A stretch of DNA of 64,000 nt from Alphaproteobacteria bacterium (lineage in GTDB: Bacteria; Pseudomonadota; Alphaproteobacteria; Rhizobiales; JAJFHC01), in assembly GCA_021775805.1 (NCBI GenBank), contig JAJFHD010000085.1, forward strand, positions 1-64,000, given 5' to 3'. Positions within the stretch are counted from its first letter, which is position 1. The number at the start of each line of letters is the position of its first letter. The position numbers were made by a program, and so were the translations under genes. Below are positions 54,963 through 62,241 of the stretch, piece by piece. A model generated the notes under the pieces. It made no database searches and had not been told where the DNA came from. It saw only the letters and a list, made by a program, of their open reading frames with translations.

Positions 54963-56273
54963 ATGGGGCCGAGCGAAAACCCGAACCGAATTCAGTACGT
55001 CGTCGAAGGCGGGCACAGCCTCTCGGGGGAGATTGCACCGAGTGGAAACAAGAACGCGGCGCTGCCGATTATCGCAGCGTCACTTCTGACGGATCAACTG
55101 GTGCAGCTAAGCAATGTTCCGCACATCCGTGACGTCGAAACAATGGTGGAACTGATTCAGTCAATCGGGGCGGATGTTCGCTGGACCGGGCAGAACGAGC
55201 TGGAGATCCAGGCTCGCAACCTGCGCCCCGCCAATCTTGACCCGGCGCTCTGTGCACGCATCAGAGCGTCGATACTGCTGGCAGGTCCGATGCTGGCGCG
55301 CTGCGGCGAACTTCGGCTTCCGCCGCCGGGTGGCGACGTGATTGGCCGCCGGCGCCTTGATTCACATTTTCTTGCCCTGCGCCAGCTTGGCGTCGAAATA
55401 CAAACCGATGACCACTATTACTTCCGAGCCGATCAGCTCATCGGCGCAGATGTCTTCTTCGATGAACCCTCGGTGACTGCGACGGAAAATGCACTTTGCG
55501 CAGCCGTTTCGGCGCGCGGCACGACCATTCTGCGCAACTGCGCCTCAGAACCCCATGTTCAGGATCTAGCCAACTTTCTCAACGGTCTGGGGGCTGACGT
55601 TGAAGGCATCGGAACCAACACAATGACGGTGCGCGGCGGAAACGCCCTGCGCGGCGCCAAACATCGCATTGGCCCTGATCATATCGAAGTGGGGTCGCTG
55701 ATCGGACTGGCGGCGGTTACGGGCTCGGGCATCACGATTCGGGATGCCGGCGTGCATCATCTTCGCTCCACCTTGATGAACTTCGAGCGGCTCGGGATCG
55801 TTTGTGAGGTTCTGGGCGACGATTTGAAAGTGCTTGCCGAACAGGAGATGAAAATAGAAGCCGACTTTGGCGGACATATTCCCAAGATAGAGGATCAACC
55901 GTGGCCGGCCTTTCCTGCCGACACGATGTCTATTGCGATTGTTGCGGCGACGCAGTGCGACGGCGTCGTCCTCATGTTCGAAAAAATGTTCGAGAGCCGG
56001 ATGTTCTTCGTTGACAAGCTTATCGCCATGGGCGCGCGAATTGTTCTTTGTGACCCTCACCGGGCGATTGTGTCAGGCCCGTCCAAATTGCGCGGCGCAA
56101 GGCTGGAGAGCCCGGACATCCGGGCCGGCATGGCCATGTTGATCGCTGCTATGTGCGCGGACGGAACCAGCACGATCAACAACGCACAGCAAATCGAACG
56201 TGGCTATGAACGGATCGACGAGCGATTGAATGCCCTTGGGGCAAGAATCACCCGCATTCCATCCAGGGGATAG
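54963..56273 (+). CDS. murA: MurA-like UDP-N-acetylglucosamine 1-carboxyvinyltransferase with Asp at the catalytic Cys position
   Basis: A 436-aa EPSP-synthase-fold protein close to MurA: PSGNKNAALPIIAASLL carries the active-site Lys and Asn, and the C-terminal region (RAGMAMLIAAMCADGTSTI...ERGYERIDERLNALGA) is normal. The mobile loop reads PGGDVIGRRRLDSH, where E. coli has PGGCTIGARPVDLH. The catalytic Cys115 is therefore Asp125 here, while Arg, Asp and His of the loop remain. In mycobacteria and chlamydia an Asp here still supports catalysis and gives fosfomycin resistance. It may be a second copy; no other cell-wall gene is adjacent. The ribosome binding site is weak. Confidence 0.85.
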   Translation: MGPSENPNRIQYVVEGGHSLSGEIAPSGNKNAALPIIAASLLTDQLVQLSNVPHIRDVETMVELIQSIGADVRWTGQNELEIQARNLRPANLDPALCARIRASILLAGPMLARCGELRLPPPGGDVIGRRRLDSHFLALRQLGVEIQTDDHYYFRADQLIGADVFFDEPSVTATENALCAAVSARGTTILRNCASEPHVQDLANFLNGLGADVEGIGTNTMTVRGGNALRGAKHRIGPDHIEVGSLIGLAAVTGSGITIRDAGVHHLRSTLMNFERLGIVCEVLGDDLKVLAEQEMKIEADFGGHIPKIEDQPWPAFPADTMSIAIVAATQCDGVVLMFEKMFESRMFFVDKLIAMGARIVLCDPHRAIVSGPSKLRGARLESPDIRAGMAMLIAAMCADGTSTINNAQQIERGYERIDERLNALGARITRIPSRG

Positions 56274-56283
56274 GCAAGAGGCC

Positions 56284-57963
56284 TTACCAGTCGATGCGGA
56301 ACTCCGCCCATTTGAGATGGTGGTCGGAGATCTGGAACGTGCGGAAAAACCGCTCGAACAGCTTTTGGGGATCCGATCCAAATTGCTCCAGAGCCCCCTT
56401 TGACATGATTCTTTGCATGTCGATCCGATAGTCTTCCCAGTCCGCGATGCGAAAGACATGATCGGTGGGCTTAAAGACACCAAATTTGCCTATCGGCATT
56501 TTTGCGGCTGTTGCCGTGCGGATCAGAATCTGATCATAAGGTCGGTCGCCGGAGACCTGGGTGCCCAACCTGCGGAGCAGGAGATCGGCTTGAAATCCGT
56601 TGGACAGCAACGTTTGCATTTCACGTCCGTCCTCGGTGGAGGTGTTCATGTCACCGGCAAAAATGACGGGGTGATCGGGAAAATTTCGCGCAAATGTCCG
56701 GTCCAGCCCTCTGGCCATTTGTTCTAGTTCAAGAATTCGACGTTCGAACCTGGGACCAGCCATCGAACCGAAATAGACATGCGCGGTCACGGCAAAAAAC
56801 TTGCGTTTGTTGACAATGAACTCGGCGAGAAACGGTGGACGGGCTGGTTGGCCTGTCCTCGACTGGCCGCCCTTGACGCCGTCAAACACAATGGCCGTTG
56901 ACAGGTCGCCGAAGGAGACCTTGCGGGTGTCGTAAATAAAGCCCTGTCGCTCACGATTGCCGGCGGGGCCGGGAGCCACGAAACTGAACTCCGCGCGATA
57001 ATCGTCTCCCAGCAGTTCAAGCAAGCGTCGAAGCGCTTTGCGGTCGGTGAGTTCCTGAATGGCCACGATATCGAAATGGGAGATCACTTCCGCAATGAAG
57101 GCAAATGATTCATCCATCCTTTCCCCAAATCCAGAACGGGACGTCCCGAAATCACGCAGATTCCAGGTTGCGAAGAGAAGACGGTCCTTGACCTTTCGGT
57201 TGGGGAGTGCGCCGCCATCAAGCGACTGTCGAATTCGGGTTATGCCCTTCACCAGACGAATGCCGGCAACGGATTGGGTGTCATGATCGGGAATTTCAAT
57301 GCCATTGGTGACAAAGGCGGCGTCTTGAGGCCGGTCGCCGCAGGAGCTTGCGGCACTCTTCTGGTATGTCCCGGTCCAGCGATTGGAACGAGCGTCAAAA
57401 CAATAAAGGCGCACCGGACTGTTGCGCTCCAGCGGAGACAGCCAGATGTTACGTGTGACGGCTCCCTTACACGGCACACGCTTGGTCCGAATTGAGAACT
57501 CAATTGTGCGCGCGGCATCGCACTTGACCGTTTGGCTGATGACACCCACAGGTCCCAGCCAGAGGGAAGCAGCGCCCGAAGCGAGGAGCATTGTTCCAAA
57601 TATGAAAGCGCGCGGCGCCGTCTTCGTCCCCCAATCATGAATGTTGGGAAGAAGAGAGAGGCTGGAGACGAGGAGACCCTTGGCTGCGCGGTTGACGTCC
57701 ACAAGCCCGAAAAGGATCATTACAACGGCGATTCCGACGGCTAGAGAAATTGCATACGGCCGTACAAGAGGATCTGCCGTTGCGGTCGATGTTGCTGCAT
57801 AAAACATCACGGTCAGGGCAATGGCCATGGCAAGAGCCAAGAAGACAAAGCCCGGAGAGAGTCGACCAGGGGTCGGTTCCCTCGGGTTTTCGGCTGTTGG
57901 CCCGTGTGCCGCCCTGTCACCGGGAATGGTTGCTTTCTCACTCAACTTTCGATCCTTCGACAT
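56284..57963 (-). CDS. Membrane-anchored endonuclease/exonuclease/phosphatase (EEP) family protein
   Basis: About 559 aa. Three membrane helices lie at about 38-58, 70-88 and 118-140. A segment with four Cys follows (about 145-225), probably outside the cytoplasm. From about residue 258 comes the EEP fold: LFATWNLRDFG, VAIQELTDRKALRR, RQGFIYDTRKV, VTAHVYFGS, IFAGDMNTSTEDG and a late SDHHLKWAEF, giving the usual Asn-Glu-His-Asp-Asn-His catalytic set. Family members cut DNA, RNA, phosphoinositides or sphingomyelin; the substrate here is unknown. The start could be the GTG at 57978. It is convergent with the MurA-like gene. Confidence 0.82.
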   Translation of the reverse strand: MSKDRKLSEKATIPGDRAAHGPTAENPREPTPGRLSPGFVFLALAMAIALTVMFYAATSTATADPLVRPYAISLAVGIAVVMILFGLVDVNRAAKGLLVSSLSLLPNIHDWGTKTAPRAFIFGTMLLASGAASLWLGPVGVISQTVKCDAARTIEFSIRTKRVPCKGAVTRNIWLSPLERNSPVRLYCFDARSNRWTGTYQKSAASSCGDRPQDAAFVTNGIEIPDHDTQSVAGIRLVKGITRIRQSLDGGALPNRKVKDRLLFATWNLRDFGTSRSGFGERMDESFAFIAEVISHFDIVAIQELTDRKALRRLLELLGDDYRAEFSFVAPGPAGNRERQGFIYDTRKVSFGDLSTAIVFDGVKGGQSRTGQPARPPFLAEFIVNKRKFFAVTAHVYFGSMAGPRFERRILELEQMARGLDRTFARNFPDHPVIFAGDMNTSTEDGREMQTLLSNGFQADLLLRRLGTQVSGDRPYDQILIRTATAAKMPIGKFGVFKPTDHVFRIADWEDYRIDMQRIMSKGALEQFGSDPQKLFERFFRTFQISDHHLKWAEFRIDW

Positions 57964-58290
57964 GCGCGCGGACAACACCCCCCTTTGAGAATTCGCGGGT
58001 ACTCATCTGGACGCCGCTATCTTCTCATAGCAATTGTACCCGATCTTCACGCCTTGTTTCAGTAACTTCCACCGGCTCGTTCGAAATGGCCGACCATATC
58101 TCCATGATCCACCGGTCGGTAATCGGACAGGTTTGGTGTCAGCGATGCATTTCAGACGAGATCCGCGGATCGCAATGCCAGGTCCAACGGGCTTGGATCA
58201 TCTTAGTTGGCTGACGGGCGACGCCAGCGCTTTCATTGCGGTCGCATGAGGCAGGCACTGGCGGTTTGGCGATAGTCGCTGACGCCCGGT
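57964..58290. other. Gene-free stretch between the EEP and SixA-like genes
   Basis: About 330 nt, same strand on both sides, AT-richer toward 58050. No convincing gene, RNA, repeat or terminator is seen. Confidence 0.4.
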
Positions 58291-58830
58291 CTAACGGTCC
58301 GGATCCTGGTCGTTGCCCAGAGTTCGCGGTGTAATGAAATCTGTGAGCCTGCCCTGATCGGCGAGAACGTCCGACCAGGACGACGTGTCAAACTCGATGA
58401 TGGCAAGGCCGGCCGTCGGAAACTTGGCTTTCAAGGCGCGCATCGCCGTGGACTCCGCAACGCGGCTCAAATGCAGCGCCAGGCCCTGGGTTTCCGGATT
58501 GTGTCCGATCGTCATGATTGTCGCGACAGATTCGTCCTCTGCAGCATGAATCAGATCGAGCAGATTCGAGATCGTTGCTCCGTACAGACTATCTTCAAAC
58601 AACATCGATGGCGATGAACTGAACTGACTGAAAACCAGAGCGGCTGTCTGTCGTGTCCGTTTTGCCGAGGAACAGAATACGAGATCGGGGATAAGATTCT
58701 GTGTCTGAAGATAGCGGCCAATCCGAGGCGCTGCATTCTCGCCACGCGGCGAAAGCGGGCGGTCGAAGTCACGCAGACCGGGATGGTTCCAACTTGACTT
58801 GGCGTGTCGCATAAGCAGAAGGCGGCGCAT
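58291..58830 (-). CDS. SixA-like histidine phosphatase
   Basis: A 179-aa histidine-phosphatase-superfamily protein: the phospho-His motif is LLLMRHAKSSW, the second catalytic His is in MTIGHNPETQ, and FCSSAKRTRQTA is the conserved Arg region. The short size and RHAKSSW form are typical of SixA, which dephosphorylates Hpt domains in E. coli. An Hpt protein is encoded at 34.6 kb, but a functional link is a guess. AGGGG lies 4 nt before the ATG. Confidence 0.85.
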   Translation of the reverse strand: MRRLLLMRHAKSSWNHPGLRDFDRPLSPRGENAAPRIGRYLQTQNLIPDLVFCSSAKRTRQTAALVFSQFSSSPSMLFEDSLYGATISNLLDLIHAAEDESVATIMTIGHNPETQGLALHLSRVAESTAMRALKAKFPTAGLAIIEFDTSSWSDVLADQGRLTDFITPRTLGNDQDPDR

Positions 58831-59023
58831 TCAACCCCTGACTGGCCGGCAGGCCGGTTTCTCCGGCAACATCAAAGCCGAATTCGACACCAGTGTGTCA
58901 CCATCACCGGACGACGGCCATGTCAGCCACCCCGAATTTTCACGGAATGGAATTTGTCCGGTAATTTCACGACAGTGATTGAGGCAAAACAGGATGCCTA
59001 GACCCTGGCGTCACATAATTGAC

Positions 59024-59866
59024 CTAACGCTCACGGCGGGCCATGAACGCCAGACGCTCGAACAGGTGGACATCCTGCTCGTTCTTGAGCAGGGCACCGT
59101 GGAGCGGCGGAATGATGTTATTGGCATCGCGCTCGCGCAGAACTTCCGGGGTGACATCCTCATTGAGCAGCAACTTGATCCAGTCAAGCAGTTCGGATGT
59201 GGACGGCTTCTTCTTCAGCCCCGGCACATCCCTGATCTCGTAGAACGACTTGAGGGCCTCGCTGACCAGACGGGATTTCAAACCGGGAAAATGGACTTCG
59301 ACGATCTCTTCCATCGTCTCGCGATCGGGAAATTTGATGTAGTGGAAAAAACAGCGCCGCAGGAACGCATCGGGCAGTTCCTTTTCATTGTTCGAGGTGA
59401 TGATCACGATCGGGCGCTGCCGGGCCGTTATCATTTCTCCGGTCTCGTAGACATAGAACTCCATACGGTCGAGTTCCTGGAGCAGGTCGTTGGGAAACTC
59501 GATGTCGGCCTTGTCGATTTCATCGATAAGAATGATCGGACGCCGCTCATGGGTGAAGGCGTCCCACAGCTTGCCCTTGCGGATGTAGTTGGCGATATCC
59601 TTCACGCGCTCGTCGCCCAACTGGGAGTCACGCAGACGGCTCACCGCATCGTACTCGTAAAGGCCCTGCTGGGCCTTGGTTGTCGATTTGATGTGCCATT
59701 CAAGCAGCGGCGTATCGAGCGCCTTGGCGACTTCATGGGCCAGAACCGTCTTGCCTGTGCCCGGCTCACCCTTCACGAGGAGGGGGCGTTCAAGTGTGAT
59801 GGCCGCGTTGACCGCGACCCGCAGATCTTCGGTTGCCACGTAGTCCTTGGTACCTTCGAACTTCAT
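59024..59866 (-). CDS. MoxR-family AAA+ ATPase
   Basis: A 280-aa AAA+ protein with Walker A KGEPGTGKTVLAHEVAKAL, Walker B IILIDEIDKAD, sensor 1 VIITSNNEKELPDAF and the Arg-finger RRCFFHYI. This is the MoxR subtype, which acts with VWA proteins in protein-complex and cofactor assembly. The expected VWA partner is encoded at 46.2-47.4 kb, not adjacent. The ATG at 59866 has a GGTGGG box 5 nt upstream. The gene is divergent from flgE; the 340-nt gap between them holds flgE's sigma-54 site. Confidence 0.92.
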   Translation of the reverse strand: MKFEGTKDYVATEDLRVAVNAAITLERPLLVKGEPGTGKTVLAHEVAKALDTPLLEWHIKSTTKAQQGLYEYDAVSRLRDSQLGDERVKDIANYIRKGKLWDAFTHERRPIILIDEIDKADIEFPNDLLQELDRMEFYVYETGEMITARQRPIVIITSNNEKELPDAFLRRCFFHYIKFPDRETMEEIVEVHFPGLKSRLVSEALKSFYEIRDVPGLKKKPSTSELLDWIKLLLNEDVTPEVLRERDANNIIPPLHGALLKNEQDVHLFERLAFMARRER

Positions 59867-60205
59867 TCTTTCCCACCGGCATTGTTGCTGTGACCATTGA
59901 GCGGCGCGCACGTTAGAGGAGTTTACGCCGATAGGGAACCTCCGGCCGAGAGGAATCTGTTCCGTTGGCCGTTCGATCGGGACCCGGGGATTGGTATTTC
60001 CGGTGCGTTGCCCGGCAAATCCTGCCCGGTAGGGCGGTTGTTACCTAGGTGAAGTTCCATCCTTGCCGGTCTTGTTTTCTCTAATATATTGATTTTCAAC
60101 AATATTTTCGTTTGGCCCGGTCCTTGCTCGGAGAACGGGCAGGATAGGTATCCCCCATGCCCGACCGGATAACCGGTACGGCCGTGTACTTGTAGGAGAA
60201 TCATC
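59867..60205. other. Divergent promoter region between moxR and flgE
   Basis: A 339-nt non-coding gap. Besides the sigma-54 site (60113-60128) it holds an AT-rich tract with inverted elements near 60080-60110. No gene is seen. Confidence 0.5.
60113..60128 (+). promoter_or_regulatory. Sigma-54 promoter of flgE
   Basis: TGGCCCG-GTCC-TTGCT matches the -24/-12 consensus TGGCACG-N4-TTGCW with one mismatch and exact spacing. It ends about 77 nt before the flgE ATG. AT-rich sequence just upstream (60080-60110) may bind an activator or IHF. Sigma-54 control of flagellar hook genes is well known in Caulobacter. The promoter is predicted from sequence only. Confidence 0.65.
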
Positions 60206-62185
60206 ATGGGTATCTTTGGCGCCTTGACGACGGCAATCAGCGGGCTTCGTGCACAATCGTTTGCGTTGGAGCATGTGTCCGACAACATTGCGAACAGTCA
60301 GACGATCGGATTCAAGAGAACGGAAACCAGTTTCGTGGAGATCGTCTCGGAATCGACACCGAAGCAACAGGGATCCGGCGTGGTTGTCGGGAACTCCCGG
60401 GCCACCAATTCGGTCCAGGGAGACATTCAGCGATCGGACGTGGATACCCACATCGCGATTAACGGCGACGGCTTTTTTGTTGTCGAAGGACAGTCCGGCG
60501 TAACCGATGGACAACCGACATTCGAAGGCATTGACCAGTACACCCGCAGAGGTGACTTCGAAGTCGACCGTAATGGTTTCCTGGTCAATGGTGCGGGCTA
60601 CTTTCTGAAAGGGCTGGCGCTGGACCCGATAACGGGCAATCCTTCGGGCAGTCTGCCGAGCGTTATCCAGATTACGAACGATCTGATCCCGGCACAGGCG
60701 ACAACCGAAATCGATTACCGGGCAAACCTGGCAGCGCTTCCCAAGACGGCGGCCTTTGATCCGCTGATTCCCAACAGCGAGTTGCTGAATCCGGCGGCAA
60801 GCGTGCGAGGTGGCGGCGCCACACTGCTGGCAGACGCCGCCGCGGTGGCTACCGGCACGCAGTCGGTCAGCACGGAATCTGATTTCCTTACCAATACCGC
60901 TATCGCCCAGAGCGATACCCTGACCGTCAACGCCACGGTCATCACGTTCGGCACCGGGGTCGGCGAGATCGAGACCGGCGCGGAACTCGAGGCAGCGATT
61001 GACGCGATTACGGGGGTCAGTGCAAGTTTCAACAGTTCCGGACAGCTTGTCATTACCTCTGATGACGCAGACACCGATGTGACGACGGCGGCATCTGTGG
61101 CCAATGTCAACACGGTGCTCGGGCTGTCGGACGGTACGACAAGTGCGACCAACCTGCTGTCACAGGGAATTACCGCCTCCGACACACTAACGGTCCAAAT
61201 CGGCGCGGGCGCGCTTCAAACGATTACGTTTGGCACAGGCGTTGGTGAGGTGAGTACCCTGGCTGAGCTGGATACAGCGTTGGCGGCCCTGACCGGTGCC
61301 ACGGGAACAATCGATGTAACCGGCAACATTACGGTCACGGCCGCGAGCAACACCGATACCATCACCGTCGGCGGTAATACAGCAGCCACATTCGGTCTTG
61401 ATAACGGCGTGACGAATCCAAGTTTCACGGATTTGACGAGCATCACCGCAACTCAGGCGACCACGTTCCTTGAGGGCACGGTTGCCGGCGGTGCGACGAC
61501 TTCGTTTGACGCCGGCGGTGCCCCCGTCAACGTTCAGTTTCGATGGGGCAAGATTGACAGCGTCGCCAATGGCGGCACGGACACGTGGAACCTGTTTTAC
61601 CTGACGGACACCAATGCCACGGGCACAGATCCCGCCTGGCAAAATGTCGGGACCGACTATGTTTTTGGCGCTAACGGTCAGCTCAACCCGCCTTTGACGA
61701 CGGTCACCATCAACAATCTTACCGTCGATGGTCTCAACTTGGGCGACATCACCCTCAACCACGGCACCAATGGGCTCTCCCAGTTTTCAGACTCAAATGG
61801 AACTGTTGCGGTGACCGACATCGACCAGAACGGTTATTCATCGGGTGAACTGGCGGATCTTACCATCACCAATGACGGCCGGGTGACCGGGGCGTATACC
61901 AACGGTGAAACGGTTGAAATTGCTGAAGTCACGATCGCCCGGTTCAACTCCGATGTGAACCTGCAAAAACTCGACGGTGGCGCATTTTCCGCGACCGAAG
62001 AGTCAGGTGTTGCCTTGCTGAGCGGCGGCGGCGAAATCGTCGGCCAATCGCTTGAAGGCTCGAACTCGGACATTGCGGATGAGTTCGCCAAGCTGATCGT
62101 CACACAGCAGGCCTATGTGGCAAACACGAGAATTGTAACCACGAGTGACGAGATGCTGCAGGAAGCGGTCAATATGGTCCGTTAG
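60206..62185 (+). CDS. flgE: Flagellar hook protein
   Basis: A 659-aa hook protein. The N-terminal rod motif (ALTTAISGLRAQSFALEHVSDNIANSQTIGFKR) and the C-terminal SLEGSNSDIADEFAKLIVTQQAYVANTRIVTTSDEML are the conserved D0/D1 parts, and SRATNSVQGDIQRS, INGDGFFVVEG and YTRRGDF fit FlgE/FlgG. It is longer than the E. coli protein; the extra central mass is surface domain. Residues about 231-312 and 318-402 are two copies of one module (SDTLTV ... TFGTGVGE), a hook-IN-like repeat. GTAGGAGAATCATC precedes the ATG. A sigma-54 promoter is upstream, and flgK follows 56 nt later. Confidence 0.93.
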   Translation: MGIFGALTTAISGLRAQSFALEHVSDNIANSQTIGFKRTETSFVEIVSESTPKQQGSGVVVGNSRATNSVQGDIQRSDVDTHIAINGDGFFVVEGQSGVTDGQPTFEGIDQYTRRGDFEVDRNGFLVNGAGYFLKGLALDPITGNPSGSLPSVIQITNDLIPAQATTEIDYRANLAALPKTAAFDPLIPNSELLNPAASVRGGGATLLADAAAVATGTQSVSTESDFLTNTAIAQSDTLTVNATVITFGTGVGEIETGAELEAAIDAITGVSASFNSSGQLVITSDDADTDVTTAASVANVNTVLGLSDGTTSATNLLSQGITASDTLTVQIGAGALQTITFGTGVGEVSTLAELDTALAALTGATGTIDVTGNITVTAASNTDTITVGGNTAATFGLDNGVTNPSFTDLTSITATQATTFLEGTVAGGATTSFDAGGAPVNVQFRWGKIDSVANGGTDTWNLFYLTDTNATGTDPAWQNVGTDYVFGANGQLNPPLTTVTINNLTVDGLNLGDITLNHGTNGLSQFSDSNGTVAVTDIDQNGYSSGELADLTITNDGRVTGAYTNGETVEIAEVTIARFNSDVNLQKLDGGAFSATEESGVALLSGGGEIVGQSLEGSNSDIADEFAKLIVTQQAYVANTRIVTTSDEMLQEAVNMVR

Positions 62186-62241
62186 GGCCGATAACGGCCT
62201 GGCCGGTGATTCTCGCCGGCCGGTTGTGACTGGGGTAATTC

